Shown: piece after piece, positions 35,539 to 48,264 of the stretch | How the letters are laid out: each line of letters begins with the position of its first letter | Numbering within the stretch: the stretch's first letter is position 1 | NCBI GenBank assembly: GCA_023375785.1 | Contig: SZWC01004879.1 | Coordinates: 38,996 to 102,995 of the forward strand | DNA: 64,000 nucleotides | Origin: Penium margaritaceum | Taxonomy: Eukaryota > Streptophyta > Zygnematophyceae > Desmidiales > Peniaceae | Direction of reading: 5' to 3' | Position numbers and translations under genes: made by a program | Notes under the pieces: model-generated | What the model saw: the letters and a program-made list of their open reading frames with translations, nothing else | Told to the model about the DNA's origin: nothing | Databases searched by the model: none

Positions 35539-38500
35539 GTAGCACGTTGTGGCTACCATGCACAATGACCGACCAAAGTAGGCATATGTACTGCCTGTGA
35601 CCAAAGAAATCCGCTGTGTGTGGTCAACGTTGACAACTCATAATACGAGTCACCAATGGTCAGAGGGGGAAACAATGGTTTGGGAACACCAAGTATCACA
35701 TAGCCAGCACAAGGGGCTTCAATACGTTGTGGCACGGTGTGGAGACCATGTACGATGACCAACCAAAGTAGGCATATGTCACTGACCATGACCAAATACT
35801 GTCACTAAGTGTAGTAAACTTTGACAACTCATAACACGGGTCACAAATGGTCAGGGTGGAAGGTAATGGTTTGTGAATACTAGTTATTGACTAGAAAGTA
35901 CAAATACCTCCAATATGTAGTGGCACAATGTGGCTTCAATGCACAGTGACCAACCAAAGTATGCATATGTCACAAACCATGACCAAAATATTTTCACAGT
36001 GCGTGGTCAACGTTGAAAATGCATAACATGAGTCACAAATGGTCAGATGGGAAAACAATGGTTTGGGAACACTAGTTATCAACTAGCAAGTACAAAGAAA
36101 TTCAACAAGCAGTGGCAGGGTATGGCTAGCGTGCACAGTGACCAACCAAAGGATGCATACGTCACTGACTACGACTACATATGTCCACTATGTGTGGTCA
36201 ACATTAGCAACTCGTAACACGAGTCACAAATGGTCAGAGGGGGTGACAATGGTTTAATAAGCATATGTATTGGCTAAGGAGGACAAAGAACTTCAATACA
36301 TAGTGGCACGGTGTGGCTAATATGCACACCAAACAACCAGACTAGGCATATGTGAGATGATGTCCAGATAATTTCAATATGGGTGTTCAGTTGACCAACC
36401 ATAAGACGAGTCACAAACGGTCAGGAGATGAAACAATGCTATGGAAATATCGGTTCTCAACTACCAAGTACAACGACCTTCAGTCAGTAGTAGCACGGTG
36501 TGGCTACCATGCACAATGACCGACCAAAGTAGGCATACGTACTGCCTTTGACCAAAGAAATCCGCTGTGTGTGGTCAACATTGACAACTCATAATACGAG
36601 TTACAAATGGTGAGAGGGGGAAAGAATGGTTTGGGAACACCAAATTTCAAATAGCAAGCACAAGGGGCTTCAATACGTTGTGGCACGGTGTGGAGACCAT
36701 GCACGATGACCAACCAAAGTAGGCATATGTCACTGACCATGACCAAATAATGTCACTAAGTGTGGAAAACTTTGACAACTCATAACACGAGTCACAAATG
36801 GTCAGGGTGGAAGAGAATGGTTTCTGAATACTAGTTATCGACTAGCAAGTACAAACACCTTCAATATGTAGTGGCACAATGTGGCTTCAATGCAGAGTGA
36901 CCAACCAAAGTATGCATATGTCACAAACCATGACCAACAAATTTCACTTAATGTGGTCAACGTTGAAAATGCATAACACGAGTCAAAAATGGTCAGGGGG
37001 AAAAACAATGGCTTGGGAACACTAGTTATCAACTAGCAAATGCAATGACCTTCAACAAGTAGTGGCACGGTATGGCTAGCGTGCACAATGACCAACCATA
37101 TGATGCATACGTCACTGAATACGACCGAAGAAGTCCACTATGTGTGGTCAACATTGACAACTCATAACACGAGTCACAAATGGTCAGAGGGAGAGACAAT
37201 GGTTTGGGAAGCCTATGTATAAACTAGAATGGACAAAGAACATCAATACGTAGTGGCACGGTGTGGCTAATATGCACACCAAACAACCAAACTAGGCATA
37301 TGTCACTGATCATGACCAGAGAATTTCAATATGGGTGGTCACCGTTGACCAACTATAATACGAGCCACAGACGGCCAGGAGAGGAAACAATGCTATTTGA
37401 ATATTGGTCATCAACTACCAAGTACAACGACCTTCAGTCAGTAGTAGCACGATGTGGCTACCAAGCACACTGACCGACCAAAGTAGGCATATGTACTGCC
37501 TTTGGCCAAAAAATCCGCTGTGTGTGGTCAACGTTGACAACTCATAATACGAGTCACAAATGGTCAGAGGGGGAAAGGATGGTTTGGGAACTCCAAGTAT
37601 CAAGTAGCAAGCACACGGGGCTTCAATACGCTGTGGCACGGAGTGGAGACCATGTACGATGACCAACCAAAGTAGGCATATGTCACTGACCATGACCAAA
37701 TAATGTCACTAAGTGTGGTAAACTTTGACAACTCATAACACGAGTCACAAATGGCCAGGGTGGAAGATAATGGTTTGTGAATACTAGTTATCGACTAGCA
37801 AGTACGAATACCTTCAATATGTAGTGGCACAACCTGGCTTCAATGCACAGTGACCAACCAAAGTATGCATATGTCACGAACCATGACCAACAAATTTCAC
37901 TTCATGAGGTCAACGTTGAAAATGCATAACACGATTCACAAATGGTCAGAGGGGAAAACAATGGGTTGGGAACACTAGTTATCAACTAGCAAGTCCAAAG
38001 ACCTTTTACAAGCAGTGGCACGGTATGGCTAGCGTGCACAGTGTCCAACCAAAGGATGCATACGCCACTAAATACGACCGAAGAAGTCCACTATGTGTGG
38101 TCAACATTTACAACTCATAACACGAGTCACAAATGGTTAGAGGGAGAGACAATGGTTTGGGAAGCATATGTATCGACTAGAATGGACAAAGAACTTCAAT
38201 ACGTAGTGGCACGGTGTGGCTAATATGCACACCAAACAACCAAACTAGGCATATGTCACTGATCATGTCCAGATAAATTCAATATGGGTGGTCAACATTG
38301 ACCAACCATAACACGAGTCACAAATGGTCAAGAGATGAAACAATGCTATGGAAATATCGGTTCTCAACTACCAAATACAACGACCTTCAGTCAGTAGTAG
38401 CACGGTGTGGCTACCATGCACAATGACCGACCAAAGTAGGCATATGTACTGCTTTTGACCAAAGAAATCCGCTGTGTGTGGTCAACGTTGACAACTCATA

Positions 38501-40876
38501 ATACGAGTCACAAATGGTCAGAGGGGGAAAGAATGGGTTGGGAACACCAAGTATCAAATAGCAAGCACAATGGGCTTCAATACGCTGTGGCACAGTGTGG
38601 AGACCATGCACGATGACCAACCAAAGTAGGCATATGTCACTGACCATGACCAAATAATGTCACTAAGTGTGGTAAACTTTGACAACTCATAAAACGAGTC
38701 CCAAATGGTCAGGGTGGAAGATAATGGTTTGTGAATACTAGTTATCGACTAGCAAGTACAAATACCTTCAATATGTAGTGGCAGAATGTGGCTTCAATGC
38801 ATAGTGACCAACCAACATATGCACATGTCAGAATCCATGACCAACAAATCTCACTTCATGTGGTCAACGTTGAAAACGCATAACACGAGTCACAAATGGT
38901 CTGAGGGGAAAAAAAAGGGTTGGGAACACTAGTTATCAACTAGCAAGTCCAAAGACCTTCAACAAGTAGTGGCACGGTATGGCTAGCGTGCACAATGACC
39001 AACCAAAGGATGCATACGTCACTGAATACGACCGAAGAAGTCCACTATGTGTGGTCAACATTGACAACTCATAACACGAGTCACAAATTGTGAGAGGGAG
39101 AGACAATGATTTGGGAAGCCTATGTATCGACTAGAAAGGACAAAGAACTTCAATACGTAGTGGCACGGTGTGGCTAATATGCACACCAAATAACCAAACT
39201 AGGCATATGTCACTGATCATGTCCAAAGAATTTCAATATGGGTGGTCAACGTTGACCAACCATAACACGAGTCACAAACGGTCAGGCGATGAAACAATGC
39301 TATGGAAATATCGGTTCTCAACTACCAAGTACAACAACTTTCAGTCTGTAGTAGCACGGTGTGGCTACCATGCACAATGACCGACCAAAGTAGGCATATG
39401 TACTTCCTTTGACCAAAGAAATCCGCTGTGTGTGATCAACGCTGACAACTCATAATACGAGTCACAAATGGTCAGAGGGGGAAAGAATGGCTTGGGAACA
39501 CCAAGTATCAAATAGCAAGCACAAGGGGCTTCAATACACTGTGGCACGGTGTGGAGACCATGCACGATGACCAACCAAAGTAGGCATATGTCACTGACCA
39601 TGACCAAAAAATATCACTAAGTGTGGTACACTTTGACAACTCATAACACGAGTCACAAATGGTCAGGGTGGAAGATAATGGTTTGTGAATACTAGTTATC
39701 GACTAGAAAGTACAAATACCTTCAATATGTAGTGGCACAATGTGGCTTCAATGCACAGTGACCAACCAAAGTATGCACATGTCACGAACCATGACCAACA
39801 AATTTCACTTCATGTGGTCAACGCTGAAAACGCATAACACGAGTCACAAATGGTCAGATGGGAAAACAATGGATTGGGAACACTAGTTATCAACTAGCAA
39901 GTTCAAAGACCTTCAACAAGTAGTGGCACGGTATGGCTGGCGTGCACAATGACCAACCAAAGGATGCATACATCACCGAATATGACCGAATAAGTCCACT
40001 ATGTGTGGTCAACATTGACAACTCATAACACGAGTCACAAATGGTCAGAGGGAGAGACAATGGTTTGGGAATCCTATGTATCGACTAGAAAGGACAAATA
40101 ACTTCAATACGTAGTGGCACGGTGTGGCTACTATGCACCGCAAACACCCAAAATAGGCATATGTCACTGATCATGACCAGATAATTTCAATATGGGTGGT
40201 CACCGTTGACCAACCATAATACGATTCACAAACGGTCAGGAGAGGAAACAATGCTATGCGAATATTGATTCTCAAGTACCAAGTACAACGACCTTCAGTC
40301 AGCAGTAGCACGGTGTGGCTACCATGCACAATGACCGACCAAAGTAGGCATATGTACTGCCTTTGACAAAAGAAATCCGCTGTGTGTGGTCAACGTTGAC
40401 AACTCATAATACGAGTCACAGATGATCAGAGAGGGAAAGAATGGTCTGGGAACACCAAGCATCAAATAGCAAGCACAAGGGGCTTCAATACGATATGGCA
40501 CGGTGTGGAGACCATGCAAGATGACCAACCAAAGTAGGCATATGTTACTGACTATGACCAAATAATGTCACTAAGTGTGGTAAACTTTGACAACTCATAA
40601 CACGAGTCACAAATGGCCAGGGTGGAAGATAATGGGTTGTGAATACTAGTTATCAACTAGCAAGTACAAATACCTTCAATATGTAGTGGCACAATGTAGC
40701 TTCAATGCACAGTGACCAACCAAAGTATGCATATGTCACAAACCATGACCAGCAAATTTCACTTCATGTGGTCAACATTGAAAACGCATAACACGAGTCA
40801 CAAATGGTCAGAAGGGGAAACAATGGTTTCACAACGCTATGTAGCTTTTAGCAATTACAAATATCTTTCGTATGTA
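35539..40876 (+). repeat. HOR array, one T1 copy then a T2 run
   Basis: A starts at 36303 (T1), 37253, 38206, 39160 and 40114 (T2); intervals 950-954 bp. The D and E monomers before 36303 are T1; later ones are T2. The stretch 36.1-37.7 kb shares many private variants with 32.4-34.2 kb. The block runs into cassette 3. No gene is supported. Confidence 0.92.
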
Positions 40877-41386
40877 TTGGCACGATGTGGCTACCGTGCA
40901 CAATGCCCTATCCAAGTAGGCATACATCACTGGTCATGACCAAAGAGGTATTGTGTGTGTGGTCAACATTCACAACTCATAATACAAGTAAAAAATGGGC
41001 AGAGGGAGAAACAATGGTTTGGGAATACTTGGTATCGACTAGCAAGTACGAAGACCTTCGATAAGTGGTGGCACGGTGTGGCTACCATGCACAATGACCA
41101 ACGAAAGCATTCGTGCGTCACTGAATATCATAAAAAGAGTTTCACTATGTGTTGTCACCTTTCCTTCTTATGGATGGTCAATCGGAGCAATGGTTGAGAG
41201 GTTATTCAAGCTCAAAGTTGCAAAATTTGAAATTCCGTCTACGTCAATTTCTTATGAATAAACTAACTTTGTTATCATTCATAATTTTGAAACCTACCCT
41301 CTAATCTTACACCCCCTTATTTTATGCCCTTTACCCATAGGAACCCTTATAGTTTCATTTGGACATCATATGAACACCGTGCAAGT

Positions 41387-41441
41387 TGGCTTAGTGCTTA
41401 TAGAGCTAGATTCTCGAGCGATATGTCCTATGTTTGAATCC
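41387..41441 (+). promoter_or_regulatory. tRNA-like Pol III A and B boxes, copy 3
   Basis: A box TGGCTTAGTGC (41387) followed by TATAGAGC; B box region TGTTTGAATCC (41431-41441), two changes from GGTTCGAATCC. Spacing is again 44 bp. The three copies keep the boxes in place but not perfectly. Confidence 0.6.
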
Positions 41442-41600
41442 TCGTACGCGCAATTTAGAATAGGCTCGTGACCTGGGGGGGGGGGCGTGTAGTGATACCT
41501 CAACTCTACCTTCGAGTCTAAGCCGTGGGGGGGGGGGGTAGGGGGGGTCAAAATTCGGTTGCAAACCTGTCCTCCAGGTCGTCCACGGAACATCCCTCTA

Positions 41601-41615
41601 GGGGGGGTGGGAGGG
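41601..41615 (+). other. Canonical G-quadruplex motif, copy 3
   Basis: Identical to the motif at 35219: seven G, T, GGG, A, GGG. The longest G tract of the window (G12-TA-G7) lies 54 bp upstream. Confidence 0.75.
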
Positions 41616-41729
41616 AGTATTCCAGTGAAGGCACCTACGCGTAACAAATCAACAAAAACCGACCTGGTGTCAAAGGGATAAACGTTTTGCTATTTATGGA
41701 CTAGAAAGTGCAAAGTCTTTCAACAAGTA

Positions 41730-41912
41730 GTGGAACGGTGTGGCTACCATGCACAATGACCAACCAGATTAGGCATGTGCCACTTACCATGACCAAATAA
41801 TTTTACTATGTGTGGTCAACGTTGACAACCCATAATATGGGTCACGATTTCTCAGAGGGGGAAACAATGGGTTGGGAATACTAGATGCCAACTACCAAGT
41901 ACAACGACCTTA
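41730..41912 (+). repeat. Diverged satellite monomer R, copy 3
   Basis: Diverged monomer as at 10820 and 35348, with the perfect dyad ACCCATAATATGGGT at 41828-41842. It is cut at its end by the deletion at about 41912. Confidence 0.82.
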
Positions 41913-41922
41913 AGTCAGGGTG
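41908..41922 (+). other. Deletion joining R to mid-C
   Basis: After ACAACGACCTT the sequence reads AAGTCAGGGTGGAAGG, a direct join from the end of R to the middle of C. About 300 bp (all of B and half of C) present after copies 1 and 2 is missing. GTCAG occurs at both ends in those copies, so a short-homology join is likely. Confidence 0.8.
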
Positions 41923-44900
41923 GAAGGTAATGGTTTGTGAATTGTAGTTATTGACTAGCAAGTACAAATACCTTCAATATGTAGTGGCACAATGTGGCTT
42001 CAATGCACAGTAACCAACCAAAGTATGCATATGTCACAAACCATGACCAAAAGAATATTACAGTGTGTGGTCAACGTTGAAAACGCATAACATGAGTCAC
42101 AAATGGTCAGGGGGGAAAACAATGGTTTGGGAACACTAGTTATCAACTAGCAAGTACAAAGACCTTCAACAAGCAGTGGCACGGTATGGCTAGCGTGAAC
42201 AGTGACCAACCAAAGGATGCATACGTCACTGACTACGACCGAATAAGTCCACTATGTGTGGTCAACATTGACAACTCGTAACACAAGTCACAAATGGTCA
42301 GAGGGAGAGACAATGGTTTAAGAGGCCTATGTATTGACTAGAAAGGACAAGGAACTTCAATTCGTAGTGGCACGGTGTGGCTAACATGCACACCAAACAA
42401 CCAGAATAGGCATATGTGAGATGATGTCCAGAGAAGTTCAATATGGGTGGTCAACGTTGACCAACCATAACATGAGTAAAAAACGGCCAGGAGATGAAAC
42501 AATGATATGGGAATATCGGTTCTCAGTTACCAAGTACAACGACCTTCAGTCAGTAGTAGCACGATGTGGCTACCATGCACAATGACCGACCAAAGTAGGC
42601 ATATATACTGCCTTTGACCAAAAAGTCCGCTTTGTGTGGTCAACGCATGCAACTCATAATACGAGTCACAAATGGTAAGAGGGGGGAAACAATGGTTTGG
42701 GAATACCAAGTATCACATAGCAAGCACAAGGGGCTTCAATAAGTTGTGGCACGGTGTGGAGACTATGCACGATGACCAATCGAAGTAAGCATATGTCACT
42801 GACCATGACCAAATAATGCCACTAAGTGTGGTAAACTTTGACAATTCATAACACGGGTCACAAATGGTCAGGGTGGAAGGTAATGGTTTGTGATTACTAG
42901 TTATCGACTAGCAAGTACAAATACCTTCAATATGTAGTGGCACAATGTGGCTTCAATGCACAGTGACCAACCAAAGTATGCATATGTCACAAACCATGAC
43001 CAAACAAATTTCACAATGTGTGGTCAACGTTGAAAACGCATAACATGAGTCACAAATGGTCAGAGGGGAAAACAATGGGTTGGGAACACTAGTTATCAAC
43101 TAGCAAGTACAAAGACCTTCAACAAGCAGTGGCACGGCATGGCTAGCGTGCACAGTGACCAACCGAATGATGCATACGTCAGTGACTGAGACCGAATAAG
43201 TCCACCATGTTTGGTCCACATTGACAACTCGTAACACGAGTCACAAATGGTCGGAGGGAGAGAGAACGGTTTAAGAAGCCTATGTATTGACTAGAAAGGA
43301 CAAAGAACTTCAACACGCAAAGGCCCGGCGTGGCTAATATGCACACCAAACAACCAGACTAGGCATATGTGAGATGATGTCCAGAGAATTTCAATATTCG
43401 TGGTGAACGTTGACCAACCATAACACGGGTCACAAACGGTCAGGAGAGGAAACAATGCCATGGGAATATCGGTTCTCAACTACCAAGTACAACGACCTTC
43501 AGTCAGTAGTAGCACGGTATGGCTACCATGCACAATGACCGACCAAAGTAGGCATATGTACTGCCTTTGACCAAAGAAATCCGCTGTGGGTGGTCAACGT
43601 TGACAACTCATAATACGAGTCACAAATGGTCAGAGGGGGAAAGAATGGTTTGGGAACACCAAGTATCAAATAGCAAGCACAAGGGGCTTCAATATGTTGT
43701 CGCACGGTGTGGAGGCCATGCACGATGACCAACCAAAACAGGCATATGTCACTGACCATGACCAAATACTGTCACTAAGTGTGGTAAACTTTGACAACTC
43801 ATAACACGGGTCACAAATGGTTAGGGTGGAAGGTAATGGTTTTTCAATACTAGTTATCAACTAGCAAGTACAAATACCTTCCATATGTAGTGGCACAATG
43901 TGGCTTCAATGCACAGTGACAAACCAAAGTATGCATATGTCACAAAACATGACCAAAAGACTTTCACAGTGTGTGGTCAATGTTGAAAACACATAACATG
44001 AGTCACAAAAGGTCAGAGGGGAAAACAATGGTTTGGGAACACTAGTTATCAACTAGCAAGTACAAAGATCTTCAACAAGCAGTGGCACGGTATGGCTAGT
44101 GTGCACAGTGACCAACCAAAGGATGCATACGTCACTGACTACGACCGAATAATTCCACTATGTGTGGTCAACATTGACAACTGGTAACACGAGTCACAAA
44201 TGGTCAGAGAGAGAGACAATGGTTTAAGAAGCATATGTATTGACTAGAAAGGACAAAGAACTTCAATACATAGTGGCACGGTGTGGCTAATATGCACACC
44301 AAACAACCAGTCTAGGCATATGTGAGATGATGTCCAGAGAATTTCAATATGGGTGGTCAACGTTGACCAACCATAACACGAGTCACAAACGGTCAGGAGA
44401 GGAAACAATGCCATGGGAATATCGGTTCTCAACTACCAAGTACAACGACCTTCCGTGAGTAGTAGCACGGTGTGGCTACCATGCACAATGACCGACCAAG
44501 GTAGGCATATGTACTGCCTTTGACCAAAGAAATCCGCTTTGTGTGGTCAACGCTGGCAACTCATAATACAAGTCACAAACGGTCAGAGGGGGAAACAATG
44601 GTTTGGAAATAGCAAGTGTCACATAGCAAACACAAGGGGCTTCAATAAGTTGTGGCACGGTGTGGAGACCATGCACGATGACCAACCAAAGTAGGCATAT
44701 GTCACTGACCATGACCAAATAATGTCACTAAGTGTGGTAAACTTTGACAACTCATACCACGGGCCACAAATGGTCATGGTGGAAGGTAATGGTTTGTGAT
44801 TACTAGTTATCGACTAGTAAGTACAAATACATTCAATATGTAGTGGCACAATGTGGCTTCAATGCACAGTGACCAACCAAAGTATGCATGTGTCACAAAC

Positions 44901-45225
44901 CATGACCAAAAGAATCTCACAGTGTGTGGTCAACGTTGAAAACGCATAACATGAGTCACAAATGGTCAGAGGGGAAAACAATGGTTTGGGAACACTAGTT
45001 ATCAACTAGCAAGTACAAAGACCTTCAACAAGCACTGGCACGGTATGGCTAGCGTGCACAGTGACCAACCAAAGGATGCATGCGTCACTGACTACGACCA
45101 AATAAGTCCACTATGTGTGGTCAACATTGACAACTCGTAACACGAGTTACAACTGGTCAGAGGGAGAGACAATGGTTTAAGAAGCCTATGTATTGACTAT
45201 AAAGGACAAAGAACTTCAATACGTA
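41913..45225 (+). repeat. HOR array, T1 run
   Basis: A starts at 42367, about 43320 and 44273 (intervals 953 bp), all T1 (AGATGATGTCC), with T1 D and E. A regular block. The only open frames are inherent to the satellite. Confidence 0.92.
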
Positions 45226-45414
45226 GTGGCACGGTGTGGCTAATATGCACACCAAACAACCAGACTAGGCATATGTGAGATGATGTCCAGAGTATTTCAA
45301 TATGGGTGGTCAACGTTGACCAACCATAACACGAGTCACAAACGGTCAGGAGAGGAGACAATGCCATGGGAATATCGGTTCTCAACTACCAAGTACAACG
45401 ACCTTCAGTCAGTA

Positions 45415-46176
45415 GTAGCACGGTGTGGCTACCATGCACAATGACCGACCAAAGTAGGCATATGTACTGCCTTTGACCAAAGAAATCCGCTGTGTGTGGT
45501 TAGCGTTGACAACTCATATACGAGTCACAAATGGTCAGAAGGGGAAACAATGGTTTGGGAACACGAAGTATCAAATAGCAAGCACAAGTGGCTGCAATAC
45601 GCTGTGGCACAGTGAGGAGACCATGCACGATGACCAACCAAAGTAGGCATATGTCACTTACCATGACCAAATAATGTCACGAAGTGTGGTAAACGTTGAC
45701 AACACATAACACGAGTCACAAATGGTCAGGGTGGAAGATAATGGTTTGTGAATACTAGTTATTGACTAGCAAGTACAAATACATTCAATATGTAGTGGCA
45801 CAATGTGGCTTCAATGCAGAGTGACCAACCAAAGTATGTATATGTCACTAACCATGACCAACAAAATTCACTTCATGTGGTCAACATTGAAAACGCATAA
45901 CACGAGTCACAAATGGTTAGAGGGGAAAACAATGGGTTGGGAACACTAGTTATCAACTAGCAAGTACAAAGACCTTCAACAAGCAGTGGCACGGTATGGC
46001 TTGCGTGCACAGTGACCAACCAAAGGATGCATACGTCACTGACTACGACCAAATAAGTCCACTATGTGTGGTCAACATTGACAACTCATAACACGAGTCA
46101 CAAATGGTCAGAGGGAGAGACAATGGTTTGGGAAGCCTATGTATTGACTAGATTTGACAAAGAACTCCAATACATA
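45415..46176 (+). repeat. T3 module, copy 4
   Basis: Markers: ACTCATATACGAG, GTGGCTGCAATACGC, C starts AGTGAGGAGACC, D has CACTAACCATGACCAAC, E has TAGATTTGAC. It lies about 20 kb from T3 copy 3, yet the marker set stays together. Confidence 0.8.
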
Positions 46177-48264
46177 GTGGCACGGTGTGGCTAATATGCA
46201 TACCAAACAACCAAACTAGGCATATGTCACTGATCATGACCAGAGAATTGCAATATGGGTGGTCAACGTTGACCAACCATAACACGAGTCACAAATGGTC
46301 AGGAGAGGAAACAATGCTATGGGAATATCGGTTCTCAACTACCAAGTAGAGCGACCTTCAGTCAGTAGTAGCACGGTGTGGCTACCATGCATAATGACCG
46401 ACCAAAGTAGGCATATATACTGCCTTTGAGCAAAGAAATCCGGTGTGTGTGGTCAACGCTGACAACTCATAATACGAGTCACAAATGGTCCGAGGGGGAA
46501 ACAATGGTTTGGGATCACCAAGTATCACATAGCAAGCACAAGGGGCTTCAATATGTTGTGGCACGGTGTGGAGACAATGCACGATGACCAACCAAAGTAG
46601 GCATATGTCACTGACCATGACCAAATAATGTCACTAAGTGTGGTAAACTTTGACAACTCATAACACGGTTCACAAATGGTCAGGGTGGAAGGTAATGGTT
46701 AGTGGATACTAGTTATCGACTAGCAAGTACAAATACCTTCAATATGTAGTGGCACTATGTGGCTTCAATGCACAGTGACCAACCAAAGTATGCACATGTC
46801 ACGAACCATGACCAAAAGAATTTCACAGTGTGTGGTCAACGTTGAAAACGCATAACATGAGTCACAAATGGTCAGAGGGGAAAACAATGGTTTGGGAACA
46901 CTAGTTATCAACTAGCAAGTACAAAGACCTTCAACAAGCAGTGGCATGGTATGGCTAGCGTGCACAGTGACCAACCAAAGGATGCATACGTCACTGACTG
47001 AGACCGAATAAGTCCACTATGTGTGGTCAACATTGACAACTCGTAACACGAGTCACAAATGGTCAAAGGGAGAGACAATGGTTTAAGAAGCCTATGTACT
47101 GACTAGAAAGGACAAAGAAATTCAGCACGCAGTGGCACGGTGTGGCTAATATGCACACCAAACAACCAGACAAGGAATATGTCAAATGATGTCCAGAGAA
47201 TTTCAATATGGGTGGTCAACGTTGACCAACAATAACACGAGTCACGAGATGAAACAATGCAATGGAAATATTGGTTCTCAAATACCAAGTACAATGACCT
47301 TCAGTCAGTAGTAGCACGGTGTGGCTACCATGCACAATGACCAACCAAAGTAGGCATATGTACTGCCTTTGACCAAAGAAATCCGCTGTGTGTTGTCAAC
47401 GTTGACAACTCATAATACGAGTCACAAATGGTGAGAGTGGGAAAGAGTTGTCTGGGAACACCAAGTATCAAATAGCAAGCACAAGGGGCTTCAATACGTT
47501 ATGGCACGGTGTGGAGACCATGCACGATGACCAACCAAAGTAGGCATATGTCACGGACCATGACCAAATACTGTCGCTAAGTGTGGTAAATTTTGACAAC
47601 TCATAACACGAGTCACAAATGGTCAGGGTGGAAGATAATGGTTAGTGAATACTAGTTATCGACTAGCAAGGACAAATACCTTCAATGTGTAGTGGCACAA
47701 TGTGGCTTCAATGCTTAATGAGCAACCAAAGTATGCATTTGTCACTAACCATGACGGAATGAATTTCACAGTGTGTGGTCAACGTTGAAAACGCATAACA
47801 CGAGTCACAAATGGTCAGAGGGGAAAACAATGGGTTGGGAACACTAGTTATCAACTAGCAAGTACAAAGACCTTCAACAAGCAGTGGCACGGTATGGCTA
47901 GCGTGCACAGTGACCAACCAAAGGATGCATACGTCACAGACTACGACCGAATAAGTCCACCATGTGTGGTCAACATTGACAACTCATAACACGAGTCAAA
48001 CATGGTCAGAGGGAGAGACAATGGTTAAGAAGCCTATGTATTGACTAGAAAGGACAAAGAACTTCAATACGTAGTGGCACGTTGTGGCAAATATGCACAC
48101 CAAACAACCAAACTAGGCATATGTCACTGATCATGACTAGAGAATTTCAATATGGGTGGTCAACGTTGACCAACCATAACACGAGTCACAAACGGTCAGG
48201 AGAGGAAACAATGCTATGGGAGCATCGGTTCTCAACTACCAAGTACAAGAACCTTCAGTCAGTA

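Larger units (their letters stand above)
41200..41670 (+). mobile_element. tRNA-headed SINE-like insert, copy 3
   Basis: Same layout as copy 2: AT-rich start, tRNA-like head at 41387-41441 and G-rich tail. G runs are longer here (G11 at 41475-41485; G12-TA-G7 at 41527-41547), so homopolymer length varies between copies. Proline/glycine-rich open frames across this part come from the G runs and are not genes. Confidence 0.62.
40877..41912 (+). repeat. Composite cassette, copy 3 (right side shortened)
   Basis: X1 (40877-41067), X2 (from 41068), insert (about 41200-41670), partial monomer and R (41730-41912). The sequence after R skips monomer B and half of C. Insert and flanks match copies 1 and 2. 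Confidence 0.87.

Noticed and set aside
41366-41647. 93-residue minus-strand frame in the insert
   Set aside because: Its proline-rich parts come from poly-G runs whose length differs among the three copies, so the frame is not conserved.
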